Origin: Agromyces lapidis
GTDB lineage: Bacteria; Actinomycetota; Actinomycetes; Actinomycetales; Microbacteriaceae
Direction: 5' to 3'
NCBI RefSeq assembly: GCF_009749405.1
Contig: NZ_WBIQ01000006.1
Location: 1 to 64,000 of the forward strand
Length of the DNA stretch: 64,000 bases
The notes beneath the pieces are model-generated. The model searched no databases and was not told where the DNA came from. It saw only the letters and a list, made by a program, of their open reading frames with translations. A program made the position numbers and the translations under genes. Below, one piece after another: positions 32,792 through 42,726 of this stretch (position 1 is its first letter; the number at the start of each line of letters is the position of its first letter).

Positions 32792-35700
32792 GTGGTGGGA
32801 ACCTTCGCTTCGTGGGTCCGTACGCGCAAGGCCACCGCGACCACGCTCGCGCTGACGCTGCTCGCCGGTGTTCCGCTCACCTTCGCCGTCCTCCACCAGG
32901 GCTTCCCGGTCACCGATCCCGACCTCAGGGCGCGCGACGTGTGGGTGACGAACGCGAAAGACCTGCTCGCCGGGCGCCTGAACCGGCCGATCGGTGAACT
33001 CGACGCCGCGGTCAGCACGGCCACCAACGAGTTCGACGTGTTCCAGAACGGCGACGATGCGTTCCTCTACGACCGCAGCATCGGTTCGCTCGAGCGCATC
33101 GACCCGTCGTTCACGACGCTGACCGAGCGCATCGACGTCCCGCCGGGGTCGACGGTCGCCTACGGCGGCGAGGTGCTCGCCGTGCTCTCGCCGAAGGGCG
33201 AATTGTGGACGGTGCTCGCCGGGTCGGCACTGTCGTTCGACGCCGCAGGCACCGACCCGCTCCTGAAGCTGGGCGAGGGAGCCCAGGTCGCCGTCTCGAG
33301 CACTGGCACCGTCTTCGCGACGAAGCCCGCCAAGGGCGCGCTGTACACGATCGCGATCGACCAGGAGCCGGTGAAGCGCGAGGTCCCGAAGCTCGAGCAG
33401 CACCAGCTCGCCGCGGTCGGAGAGCGCGCGGTCATCCTCGACGAGAAGAAGAACCGAGTGATCGCCGACGGCACGACCGTCGAACTGCCCGACACGGGCC
33501 TCCGGCTCCAGCAGTCGGGCGCCGAGCACGATGCGGTGCTCGTCGCGGGCGCAGAGGCACTCTTCGAGGTCCCGCTCGGGGGCGGCGCGGTCACTTCGAT
33601 CCCGAACGGTGGAGACGCCCCGGCCGCGAAGGCGAGCGAGGTCGCTGCGCCCGTCTGGCTCGAGGGGTGCGCCCACGGCGCCTGGTCGACTTCGGCGCGT
33701 TATCTCGCGGTCTGCGACGGCGCAGAGCCGCGTTCGCAGGCGATCGAGCAGCGCACCGCCGGTGCTCGACTCGAATTCCGCGTGAACCGTGACGTGATCG
33801 TGCTCAACAACCTCTCGAACGGCAACGCCTGGCTGGTCGACTCCGACCTCAGGCTCGTCGACAACTGGGAGGAGGTGACGCCGCCCGAGGAGTCGGAGGA
33901 CGAGGAGGGCGACGAGAAGAGCTCCCAGCAGAACTTCGAGGACACCCTCGCCGAGCGCGGCCCGATCAACCGGCCGCCGCTCGCCCGTGACGACGAGTAC
34001 GGCGTGCGCCCCGAGCGCACGACCATCCTCGAGGTGCTCGAGAACGACACCGACCCCGACGGAGATGTGCTCACCGTGGCCGAGCTGCCGACGGCGAGCG
34101 GGGCGGCTGGGCGACTCGAGCTCATCGACGGCGGCCGCGCGCTGCAGTTCACGCCCGAGAAGGGGGCGGCGGGCACCGCGTCGTTCCGCTACACCGTCGA
34201 CGACGGACGCGGGGGCAAGGCCGAGGCATCCGTCAACGTGCGCATCAGGCCCGCGAGCGAGAACGAGGCGCCCGTCTCGATGCGCAACGGCGCCACGAGC
34301 GTCGAGCAGAGCCGGCAGATCTCGTACAACGTGCTCGCCGACTGGAACGATCCAGACGGCGATGACGTCTACCTCGTGAACGCGTCGCCGACGAGCGGCG
34401 ACTCGGTGCGCTTCAGCCCCGACGGGCTCGTGACCTTCGCGCACCAGTCGGGCGAGCTGGGCGCGAAAGAGGTGCAGTACATCGTCTCCGACGGGCAGAC
34501 CGAGGCCGCCGGCACGCTCACCGTCGAGGTGAAGCCGAGCGGCACGCTGAACCCCGTCGGCACGCCCGACTTCGCACAGGTGTTCGCGGGCGAGTCGGTC
34601 TCGATCGAACCGCTCGCGAACGACCTGACGCCGTCGGGAGCGCCCCTGACGCTCATCGGCCTCGAAGAGGTGCCCGACGGGCCGACGGTCACCCCGAACC
34701 TCGAGCGCGGCACGATCACCTTCTCCGCCGGCGAGCCAGGCGAGTACGTCTTCCTCTACAACCTCGCCGCTGACACGGCGGTGAGCGTCGGGCTCATCCG
34801 CGTGCAGGTGAACGAGCCGCCCGCCGAGGCGCCGGCGCCGATCGCCGTGAAGGACACGGCCTACCTCCGGCCCGGCGAGCCCACCACGGTGCCGCTGCTC
34901 GCCAACGACGTGTCGCCGTCGGGCCGCGTGCTGGCCGTGCAGTCGGTCGACGACTCGGCGACCGACGACCTCGTCTCGGTCGAGATCCTCACGAACACCG
35001 TGGCGCGCGTCACCGCCTCCGAGGCGATCGACCGGCAGCTCCAGTTCACGTACACGATCTCCGACGGCGTGAACACCGCGACGGCATCGGTCGCCGTCGT
35101 GCCGGTGCCGCCCCTCGTGAAGCACCAGCCTCCCGTCGCGGCCGACGACAGCGTCAATGTGCGGGCCGGCGACATCGTGACCGTGCCGGTGCTCGACAAC
35201 GACTACCATCCCGACGCCGCCGCCATCCACGTGCTGCCCGAACTCGCGAACACGAACGCCGAGGGTGGACTCGCGTTCGTGAGCGAAGACGAGGTGCGTT
35301 TCCAGGCGCCGAAGACTCCGGGCACGTACAGCACCGTCTACACGGTCGGCGACGACTTCGAGCAGACCGCCCGCGCGACCGTGCGGTTCACGGTGATCGG
35401 CCCCGACCCCGAGAACAACCGGGCGCCGCTGCCGACCCCGCTCACCTCGCGCACCTTCGAGGGCTCCGCAGTCAAGATCGACGTGCCGCTCGACGGCATC
35501 GACCCCGACGGCGACTCGGTCGTGCTCACCGGAATCTCGTCGGCGCCGGCCCTCGGCCGCATCATCGAGCGCACGAGCACCTCGATCACCTACGAGGCGC
35601 TGACCGGGTCGGCCGGCACCGACACGTTCAAGTACGAGGTCCAGGACACGGGCGGGGCGAAGTCGACCGGCACCGTGCGCATCGGCGTGATCCCGCGGCC

Positions 35701-38110
35701 CGCCGTGCAGCTGCCGCCGAAGGCGGTCGACGACACGATCGAGATGAAGCCCGGCCGCACCGTCGGCGTCGAGGTGCTGCTCAACGACTCCGACCCCTCT
35801 GGCTACCAGTTGCACGTCGCCGACCTGCCCGACGTCGACGACGGCATCGAGGCCGAGATCCGCGACCGTCGCAGGGTCGTCGTGACGGCGCCCGAGACGG
35901 AGGGCGCGTACACGCTGCGCTACGAGATCTCGAACGGCCACGGTGGCGCAGATGCCGCCTTCCTGCAGATCGCCGTGTCGAAGGACGCGAAGATCCTGCC
36001 GCCGACCGCCGAAGACCAGGTCATCGAGCCCGAAGCGGTCGTCGACGTCGACCGGGTCAACGTGCGACCGCTGAACGACGCGACCAATCCGGGCGGTCTC
36101 GTCGAAGACCTGAAGGTCGCGGTCGAGGGGCCGAACGCCGACCGTGCCGAGGTGCTGAGCGACGGCAGTATCGACGTGAAGCCCGGTCGCGAACGCTTCG
36201 CCGTCGCGTTCCGCCTGACGAACGAGCTCGACGAACTCGACGCGAAGGCCTTCGTGATCGTGCCGCCGATCCCCGGTGGCGACGACGTCGCCGAGGAGAC
36301 GCAGCGACCGAAGACCCCTGAAGAGCTCGCGGCCGAAGAGAAGGCGAAGTTCCCGGCGCCGCACCTCGCCGATCTCGGTGAGATCGTCGTGCCGATGAAC
36401 GGCAGCATCACGTGGAACGCGAACGACATCGTCGTCGTGCCCTCGGGTCAGCCGCCCCTCATCCTCTCGGCTTCGGCGACCAACGCCGGGGAGTCGCCGT
36501 TCGTCGACGGCCAGACCCTGCAGTACGTGCCCGAGCAGGACTACCGTGGTTCGGCCGCGGTGACCTTCGAGGTCACCGACGGCAAGAGCGCCGACGACCC
36601 GATCGGGCGCAAGGCGATCCTCACGATCCCGATCACCGTCGGCGACCCGAACTTCAACGACACACCGCCGACGTTCACCCCGCGCACCGAGACGATCGAA
36701 GCGGGCGAGGCGCCGCTGCAGGTCGACCTCCGCTCCTCGACCTTCCAGCCGAACCCCGACAACGTCGAGCGGGTCGAATACACGAACCTCGCCGGCACGA
36801 CGAACGACATCCAGGCCTCGATCGACGGCGGCACGCTCACCGTGACGTCCCCCCGCGGCGTGCAGCCCGGCACCGAGACGAGGCTGAGCTTCGACCTCAA
36901 GTTCGAGTCGTTCACCGTGCCCGGGTACGTCGACGTGAAGGTCGTCTCATCGACGCGCGTCAAGCCGGCGGCGAACCCCGACGGACCGATCGAGATGACG
37001 CGCAGCGATTCGCAGCCGATCGACGTGCTCGCGAACGACTTCAACCCGTTCAACGCCGAGGGCGAGAAGCTGCGCGTGGTGGCCGCTGAGATCAACTCGG
37101 CGGATGTCGGTTCGAACGCCTCTGTGAGCTTCACCGAGTCCGGAATCACGGTGCGCACCGGCGCCTCCTTCACGGGCGAGCTCAGTGTCATCTACCGCAT
37201 CGGCGACGCGACACTCGACGAGTCGCGTGAGGTGCAGGGGCTGGTGAGGGTGATCGTGCGCGACCGACCCGATGCGCCGACGATCACGGGTACTGTGAGC
37301 GGTGACGGCAACGTCAGGCTGAGCTGGCGAGCGAACGCCACGAACAATTCGCCCATCACGGGATACATCGTGTCGTCGCAGCCCGCGGCCGGCGGTCCGT
37401 GGAACTTCGGAGAGTCGGCAGCGGGCACGCCGCAGACCATCAGCGGGCTCGCAAATGGGACGGCCTACACCTTCACGGTGCGAGCGGTGAACGACAAGGG
37501 CACGTCCGAGGCGTCGAACAGCGCAACCGAGACGCCGTACGGCACTCCGAGCCAGCCCACGAACCTTCGCACCGGCGGCATCGGTTACGCGCCCGCTGAC
37601 GTCACGGTCGCGTGGGATCCGCCGAACAGCACCGGTGGCGGCGCCGTGCAGTTCCGCAGCCGCATCAGCGGCGGGAGCTGGTCGGGCTGGTCGAACGCGC
37701 AGTCGAGGACCTTCAACAACCTCGGTGCCGGCGGATATACGGTCGAGGTCGAAGCGCGCAACAACGGCAGCCAGAAGGTCGGCCCGGCGAACTCGATCCG
37801 CTTCAGCGTCGAGAACCGCCCGCCGCCTCCGAAGACGGTGTCCCTGTCGAAGGGGACGAGGGTCGGCTACTACAACGGCCAGTACGGGTATTGCGGTGGC
37901 GACTGCTGGCACTACAACGTCAGCGTCTCGAACTTCCCCGACGGCACTGCTTCCGGCTACGCCTACTGCAACGGGTCACGCCTGAATACGAACATCCGGA
38001 TCTCCGTCAGCGGCGGGAGCGGAAGTTACGCCGGCAAGTTCCCGGACTCGTGGTGCGGGCACAGCAACGCGTACGTGATCATCGACGGCGTCCAGAGCAA
38101 CAACTGGTGA
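32792..38110 (+). CDS. Giant Ig/cadherin-like repeat surface protein 2
   Basis: 1772 residues, a colinear paralog of the preceding gene: signal anchor (about 14-34), beta-propeller-like head with the same landmarks (NGDDAFLYDRSIGSLERIDP), acidic linker ending NFEDTLAER, eleven Ig/cadherin-like repeats (LENDTDPDGDVL and similar), two FN3-like domains, and a different roughly 90-residue C-terminal module with CGGDCWHYNVSVSNF, YCNGSRL and DSWCGHSNAY. Each repeat resembles the repeat at the same position in protein 1 more than its own neighbours, so the whole gene was duplicated and the tips diverged. GTG 32795, better spaced from GGGGAG, is an alternative start. Confidence 0.85.
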   Translation: MVGTFASWVRTRKATATTLALTLLAGVPLTFAVLHQGFPVTDPDLRARDVWVTNAKDLLAGRLNRPIGELDAAVSTATNEFDVFQNGDDAFLYDRSIGSLERIDPSFTTLTERIDVPPGSTVAYGGEVLAVLSPKGELWTVLAGSALSFDAAGTDPLLKLGEGAQVAVSSTGTVFATKPAKGALYTIAIDQEPVKREVPKLEQHQLAAVGERAVILDEKKNRVIADGTTVELPDTGLRLQQSGAEHDAVLVAGAEALFEVPLGGGAVTSIPNGGDAPAAKASEVAAPVWLEGCAHGAWSTSARYLAVCDGAEPRSQAIEQRTAGARLEFRVNRDVIVLNNLSNGNAWLVDSDLRLVDNWEEVTPPEESEDEEGDEKSSQQNFEDTLAERGPINRPPLARDDEYGVRPERTTILEVLENDTDPDGDVLTVAELPTASGAAGRLELIDGGRALQFTPEKGAAGTASFRYTVDDGRGGKAEASVNVRIRPASENEAPVSMRNGATSVEQSRQISYNVLADWNDPDGDDVYLVNASPTSGDSVRFSPDGLVTFAHQSGELGAKEVQYIVSDGQTEAAGTLTVEVKPSGTLNPVGTPDFAQVFAGESVSIEPLANDLTPSGAPLTLIGLEEVPDGPTVTPNLERGTITFSAGEPGEYVFLYNLAADTAVSVGLIRVQVNEPPAEAPAPIAVKDTAYLRPGEPTTVPLLANDVSPSGRVLAVQSVDDSATDDLVSVEILTNTVARVTASEAIDRQLQFTYTISDGVNTATASVAVVPVPPLVKHQPPVAADDSVNVRAGDIVTVPVLDNDYHPDAAAIHVLPELANTNAEGGLAFVSEDEVRFQAPKTPGTYSTVYTVGDDFEQTARATVRFTVIGPDPENNRAPLPTPLTSRTFEGSAVKIDVPLDGIDPDGDSVVLTGISSAPALGRIIERTSTSITYEALTGSAGTDTFKYEVQDTGGAKSTGTVRIGVIPRPAVQLPPKAVDDTIEMKPGRTVGVEVLLNDSDPSGYQLHVADLPDVDDGIEAEIRDRRRVVVTAPETEGAYTLRYEISNGHGGADAAFLQIAVSKDAKILPPTAEDQVIEPEAVVDVDRVNVRPLNDATNPGGLVEDLKVAVEGPNADRAEVLSDGSIDVKPGRERFAVAFRLTNELDELDAKAFVIVPPIPGGDDVAEETQRPKTPEELAAEEKAKFPAPHLADLGEIVVPMNGSITWNANDIVVVPSGQPPLILSASATNAGESPFVDGQTLQYVPEQDYRGSAAVTFEVTDGKSADDPIGRKAILTIPITVGDPNFNDTPPTFTPRTETIEAGEAPLQVDLRSSTFQPNPDNVERVEYTNLAGTTNDIQASIDGGTLTVTSPRGVQPGTETRLSFDLKFESFTVPGYVDVKVVSSTRVKPAANPDGPIEMTRSDSQPIDVLANDFNPFNAEGEKLRVVAAEINSADVGSNASVSFTESGITVRTGASFTGELSVIYRIGDATLDESREVQGLVRVIVRDRPDAPTITGTVSGDGNVRLSWRANATNNSPITGYIVSSQPAAGGPWNFGESAAGTPQTISGLANGTAYTFTVRAVNDKGTSEASNSATETPYGTPSQPTNLRTGGIGYAPADVTVAWDPPNSTGGGAVQFRSRISGGSWSGWSNAQSRTFNNLGAGGYTVEVEARNNGSQKVGPANSIRFSVENRPPPPKTVSLSKGTRVGYYNGQYGYCGGDCWHYNVSVSNFPDGTASGYAYCNGSRLNTNIRISVSGGSGSYAGKFPDSWCGHSNAYVIIDGVQSNNW

Positions 38111-38138
38111 CCTGTTACACAGAGAAGGATTCCCCAAC

Positions 38139-39107
38139 ATGTCAGTGACCCAAGAACAGGCCCTGTGGTTCCAGGACGCCTTCTCGAAGCTCGTCGACAA
38201 CGTCGACCGTGCGATCCTCGGCAAGCGCGAGGTCATCGAGCTCGTCGTGACGGCGCTGCTCTCCGACGGCCACGTGCTGCTCGAGGACTTCCCGGGCACC
38301 GGCAAGACCGTGCTCGCGAAGGCGCTGGCGAACACCCTCGACGGCACGAACTCGCGAATCCAGTTCACGCCCGACCTGCTGCCCTCCGATGTCACGGGCG
38401 TCACGATCTACGACCAGGGCAAGGCCCAGTTCGAGTTCCACCGCGGCCCGATCTTCGCCTCCATCGTGCTCGCCGACGAGATCAACCGTGCGAGCCCGAA
38501 GACGCAGTCCTCGCTCCTCGAGGTCATGGAGGAGGGCAAGGTCACCGTCGACGGCGTGAGCTACGACGTGGGCAGCCCCTTCATGGTCATCGCGACGCAG
38601 AACCCCGTCGAGCAGGCGGGCACCTACTCGCTGCCCGAGGCCCAGCTCGACCGGTTCCTCATCAAGACCTCGCTCGGCTACCCCGACCACGACACGGCCG
38701 TCACGCTGCTGCTCGACTCGGCCAACCGCGCGCGTGCCTCGAAGGTGTCGCCGATCATCGCGCCGAGCTCGATCACCACGATGTCGCAGCTCGCGAGCGA
38801 GGTGTACGTCGACGCGGCGGTGCTCTCGTACCTGAACGAGATCGTCTCGGCGACGCGCAGCGACAAGGACGCGGCGCTCGGCGTCAGCATGCGCGGCGCG
38901 CTCGCCCTCGCGCGTGCGGTCAAGACCCGCGCGATCTCGAACGGCCGCACCTTCGCGACGCCCGACGACGTGCGCGACCTGGCCGTGCCCGTGCTCGCCC
39001 ACCGCATCATCGTCGACCCCGAGTCGGAGTTCGCGGGCGTCTCCGCCCAGGACATCGTGAACCGGGTGCTCGCCGAGGTGGCACCCCCGGCGTACCGGGC
39101 GGCATGA
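38139..39107 (+). CDS. MoxR-family AAA+ ATPase (giant-protein operon)
   Basis: 322-residue MoxR ATPase. Walker A is DFPGTGKTVLAKALA, followed by the family-specific FTPDLLPSDVTGVTIYDQ, Walker B VLADEINRASPKTQ, sensor 1 IATQNPVEQAGTYSLPEAQL with DRF, and the C-terminal lid GVSMRGALALARAVK. MoxR proteins act as chaperone-like remodellers for partner proteins, usually those with VWA or DUF58 domains. The next gene is DUF58, so the pair probably forms the working unit for maturation of an exported or membrane product here. ATG 38139 is preceded by GAAGGA. The stop overlaps the DUF58 start by 4 bases. Confidence 0.93.
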   Translation: MSVTQEQALWFQDAFSKLVDNVDRAILGKREVIELVVTALLSDGHVLLEDFPGTGKTVLAKALANTLDGTNSRIQFTPDLLPSDVTGVTIYDQGKAQFEFHRGPIFASIVLADEINRASPKTQSSLLEVMEEGKVTVDGVSYDVGSPFMVIATQNPVEQAGTYSLPEAQLDRFLIKTSLGYPDHDTAVTLLLDSANRARASKVSPIIAPSSITTMSQLASEVYVDAAVLSYLNEIVSATRSDKDAALGVSMRGALALARAVKTRAISNGRTFATPDDVRDLAVPVLAHRIIVDPESEFAGVSAQDIVNRVLAEVAPPAYRAA

Positions 39108-40402
39108 CCGCCGAGTCCGGCGCGCCCCAGACCCCGTCTCAGGCGCGCATCGCAGTCCGCGCCGTCGCACGCTCGCTCGGGGCATCCCTGCGTTCGCTGG
39201 GCGCGACGCTCGCGCGCGCCTGGCGCACCGTCGCCGAGTTCTGCGCGCCCGTCACGGGCGTGGTCTCCACGACCGGATGGCTCGTGCTCGGCGCCGCGGC
39301 GGCGTCGCTCGTGCTGGCGTGGGTGTTCGGCTGGATCGAGTTCGCGTTCCTCGGCTTCACCCTGCTCGCGGCCGTGCTCGTGTCGATCGCCTTCGTCTTC
39401 GGCCGGATGCACTTCACCGTCGGCATCGAGCTGCAGCCGACCCGCGTCGTGGCGGGGGAGCGCGCGCTCGGTCGCATGGTCGTCCGCAATGCGGGCACCT
39501 CGCCGTCGGCGCCCGCGCGTATCGAGCTGCCGGTCGGCGCCGGCCTCGCCGAGTTCGTCGTGCCCCACCTCGCCCCCGACGCCGAGCACGAGGAGCTCTT
39601 CGCCGTGCCGACCAACCGGCGCGCCGTGATCATCGCGGGGCCCGCCGTCTCGGTCCGCGGCGACCAGCTCGGCATCCTGCGACGCACCGTGCGCTGGACC
39701 GACCCCGTCGAGCTCTTCGTGCACCCGGTGACCGCTCGGCTGCGGCCGTCGGCCGCCGGCCTCGTGCGCGACCTCGAGGGCGAGGTCACGAAGGTCATCA
39801 CGAACAACGACATCGCGTTCCACGCGCTGCGCGCATACGAGCCGGGTGATCCCCTCCGCAACGTGCACTGGCGCACCTCGGCCCGCACCGGTCAGCTCAT
39901 GGTGCGTCAGTACGAAGAGACCCGCCGTTCGCAGCTGACGCTCGTGCAGTCGACCGAGCGCGCGCACTACGCCTCCGACGACGAGTTCGAGCTCGGCGTG
40001 TCGGTGCTCGCCTCGATCGGCGTGCAGGTCGTCCGCGACGCGACGCGACTTTCGGTCGTCACCGAGGGCGTCGCGCTGCGCACGGCGACCCCGACCGTCC
40101 TCCTCGACGACTCGTCCCGCATCGAGCCGGCCGACGGCGCATACCCGTCGATGCGCGACTTCGTGCGCGACGCGACGAAGCGGCTGCCGACCCCGAGCGT
40201 CGTCATCGCGGTCGGAGGCTCCCTGCTGCCGATCGCCGAGTTCCGTTCGGTCGAGACCGTCTTCGGCAATGACACCGAGACGATCGCGATCCGCGTGGAG
40301 CTCGGCGCCACGAGCTCGCTCACCAAGGTCGCCGGCACGACGGTCGCGACCATCGGCTCGCTCGGCGACCTGCCCCGCCTGATGAGGAGGGTGCGACCGT
40401 GA
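39104..40402 (+). CDS. DUF58 domain membrane protein (giant-protein operon)
   Basis: 432 residues. Two adjacent membrane helices (about 55-100: VLGAAAASLVLAWVFGWIEF then AFLGFTLLAAVLVSIAFVFG) are followed by a beta-rich part and the DUF58 core, ALRAYEPGDPLRNVHWRTSA with RTGQLMVRQYEETRR, a VWA-like module without a full MIDAS. This is the standard partner of a MoxR ATPase. The C-terminal VIAVGGSLLPIAEFRS region is also VWA-like. It is coupled by ATGA to moxR and by GTGA to the transglutaminase-fold gene. Function of DUF58 proteins is not defined biochemically. Confidence 0.88.
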   Translation: MTAESGAPQTPSQARIAVRAVARSLGASLRSLGATLARAWRTVAEFCAPVTGVVSTTGWLVLGAAAASLVLAWVFGWIEFAFLGFTLLAAVLVSIAFVFGRMHFTVGIELQPTRVVAGERALGRMVVRNAGTSPSAPARIELPVGAGLAEFVVPHLAPDAEHEELFAVPTNRRAVIIAGPAVSVRGDQLGILRRTVRWTDPVELFVHPVTARLRPSAAGLVRDLEGEVTKVITNNDIAFHALRAYEPGDPLRNVHWRTSARTGQLMVRQYEETRRSQLTLVQSTERAHYASDDEFELGVSVLASIGVQVVRDATRLSVVTEGVALRTATPTVLLDDSSRIEPADGAYPSMRDFVRDATKRLPTPSVVIAVGGSLLPIAEFRSVETVFGNDTETIAIRVELGATSSLTKVAGTTVATIGSLGDLPRLMRRVRP

Positions 40403-42717
40403 AGCGGCTTCCCCGCAACGTGACGAGCGACATCCTCGTCCTCAGCCTGCTGTCGCTCCTCGGCATCATCGGCTACGAGACCTCCTTCGGCGACCTCAAC
40501 TTCCTCCTCGCCGCCCTCGCCGGCCTCGTCGTCGGCACGCTCGTGGCCGTGGCCGGCACGCTGTGGCGACTCGGCGTGCTCACCACCGTGCTCCTCGCAC
40601 TCGCCGCCTACTTCCTGCTCGGCACGCCGTTCACGATGCCCGAGACCGCGATCTTCGGCGTGCTGCCCTCGTTGAGTTCGCTCGCCGGGCTCGCGTACGG
40701 CGCCGTCTTCGGCTGGGCCGACATCGTGACCATCGGCACGCCGGTGGAGGCGCCGTACTACATCGCCGCGCTGCCGTACTTCGCCGCCTGGCTGGTCTCG
40801 CTCGTCGGCACGCTGCTCGTGACCCGTTGGCTGCCGAAGCGCCGCACCGCGCTTCGCGCGAGCGTGCTCGTGATCGGTCCCGCACTGCTCTACCTCTCGG
40901 GCATCCTGCTCGGCACCGACGAGGCCTACTTCGCCGGTGTCCGCGGCGTCGCGTTCGCCGTGATCGCGCTCGTGTGGATCGCGTGGCACCGCGGCACCAC
41001 CGTCGAGGCCTCCGGCGAGGGTGCGAAGCGCCTGCGCAGGCAGAAGATCACCGGCACCTCCGCGGTCGTGGCCGGCGCGGTCGCCATCGGCGCGCTCGCG
41101 GGCATCGCCTTCGCCCCGGTGAGCCCCGACCGCTTCGTGCTGCGTGAAGAGATCGTGCCGCCGTTCGACCCGCTCGAGTTCCCGAGCCCGCTGTCGGGCT
41201 TCCGCAAGTACACGAAGGACCTGGCCGAGGAGACGCTCTTCACGGTGCGCGGGCTCGAACCGGGCGACACGCTGCGGCTCGCCACCATGGACTCGTACAC
41301 CGGCCGGCTCTGGAATGTCGCCGGCCCCGAGGACGTGGGCGCCGACGGCGGCGGCTACGGCATCGTCGGCGAGACCCTGCCCGAACCCGGGCTCGCCGAC
41401 CTCGGCTCGCGGCGCGACCTCGAGGTCGAGGTGGGGGCCTACTCCGATGTGTGGCTGCCCACGGTGGGCTACGGCTCGTCGCTCCGCCTCCTCGATGAGC
41501 GCAGCTCGGCGAACGCGGGCGACCTGCGCTACAACCCCGAGGCGGGCACCGCAGTGCTCACGAGCGGGGTCGACGAGGGCACGCACTACGAGCTCCAGGC
41601 GAACGTGCAGCGCGAGCCCGACACCGAAGACCTGCTCGACGTGCCGGTCGCCGATCTCACCCTGCCGATCGTCGAGAACTCACCCGACGTCGCCGAGGCG
41701 AAGGCGAGCGAGTTCGCCGGCGACGCGGCCAGCCCGATCGAGCAGCTCCGCGCGATCGAGACGGCGCTGAAGACCGGCGGATTCCTGAGTCACGGCCTCG
41801 CCTCCGACGCGGTGCCCTCGCGCGCGGGGCACGGCGCCGACCGCATCACCGAACTCTTCACCCGTTCCCAGATGGTCGGCGACGCCGAGCAGTACGCCGC
41901 GGCCATGGCGCTCATGGCCCGCGACCTCGGCTACCCGGCGCGCGTCGTGATGGGCTTCGCGCCCGAGATCTCCGAGGGCCAGGAGGAAGTCGAGGTCGTC
42001 GGCGACGACGTCACCGCCTGGGTCGAGGTCGCCTTCGAGGGCGTCGGCTGGGTCAGCTTCCGGCCGACCCCCGACCAGGTCGACGTACCGAAGGAGGAGA
42101 CGCCGAAGCCGAAGTCCGAGCCGCAGCCGCAGGTGCGCCAGCCGCCGCGTGCCGAGCACACCGAAGACGAGCTGATCGCGACGGTCGAGATCGACGAGAC
42201 CGACGACGATGACAAGGACAGCCCGTTCAAGGTGCCGGGCTGGGTTTGGGGAACCCTCGCGGCGATCGGCATCCCCGCTGCGATCGTGTTCCTGCCCATG
42301 CTGGCCGTGATGCTCGTGAAGGCGGCCCGCCGTCGCAAGCGCCGCACGGGGCCGAACGAGCGGCAGGCTGCGGCGGCCTGGGAGGAGCTGGTCGACCGGT
42401 ACGCCGAGCTCGGCTTCGAACCTCCCGCGCAGGCCACCCGACTCCAGTCGGCGCGTGCCCTCGAGCGTCAGCTCGGCGAGCAGGGCCTCGCGGCGGCGAT
42501 GCGAACGAGCGGTGCGGATGCCACGGGGCCCGAGCCGGTCGCCCTCACGGCACTCGCGGCGACCATCGACCGCGACGTGTTCGACGGAGGGTCTGTGCCC
42601 GACGAGGTCGTCGTCCACCGCTGGACGGAGGCGGAGGCGGCCACCGCCGCGGTCACCGCCGCGGTCGGCCGGGTGCGTCGTTTCATCAGCCGCTACCGGA
42701 TCCGCTCCCGTCGGTAG
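40399..42717 (+). CDS. Transglutaminase-fold membrane protein lacking catalytic Cys and His
   Basis: 772 residues. Six or so N-terminal helices, an extracytoplasmic TgpA-like region with a transglutaminase core (about 470-560), a Pro/Glu-rich linker, one more helix (GWVWGTLAAIGIPAAIVFLP) and a cytoplasmic tail. Aligned with the paralog at 59928 (SGYCVHFASTMAVLAREVG), the core here reads VGDAEQYAAAMALMARDLG: the nucleophile Cys is Ala496. The HAW motif reads VTAW, so His is Thr539. Both catalytic residues are gone while the fold (EVAFEGVGWVSFRPTPD) is kept. It is probably a non-catalytic binding or scaffold protein of the system. Confidence 0.87.
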   Translation: MKRLPRNVTSDILVLSLLSLLGIIGYETSFGDLNFLLAALAGLVVGTLVAVAGTLWRLGVLTTVLLALAAYFLLGTPFTMPETAIFGVLPSLSSLAGLAYGAVFGWADIVTIGTPVEAPYYIAALPYFAAWLVSLVGTLLVTRWLPKRRTALRASVLVIGPALLYLSGILLGTDEAYFAGVRGVAFAVIALVWIAWHRGTTVEASGEGAKRLRRQKITGTSAVVAGAVAIGALAGIAFAPVSPDRFVLREEIVPPFDPLEFPSPLSGFRKYTKDLAEETLFTVRGLEPGDTLRLATMDSYTGRLWNVAGPEDVGADGGGYGIVGETLPEPGLADLGSRRDLEVEVGAYSDVWLPTVGYGSSLRLLDERSSANAGDLRYNPEAGTAVLTSGVDEGTHYELQANVQREPDTEDLLDVPVADLTLPIVENSPDVAEAKASEFAGDAASPIEQLRAIETALKTGGFLSHGLASDAVPSRAGHGADRITELFTRSQMVGDAEQYAAAMALMARDLGYPARVVMGFAPEISEGQEEVEVVGDDVTAWVEVAFEGVGWVSFRPTPDQVDVPKEETPKPKSEPQPQVRQPPRAEHTEDELIATVEIDETDDDDKDSPFKVPGWVWGTLAAIGIPAAIVFLPMLAVMLVKAARRRKRRTGPNERQAAAAWEELVDRYAELGFEPPAQATRLQSARALERQLGEQGLAAAMRTSGADATGPEPVALTALAATIDRDVFDGGSVPDEVVVHRWTEAEAATAAVTAAVGRVRRFISRYRIRSRR

Positions 42718-42726
42718 GCTGGGAAC

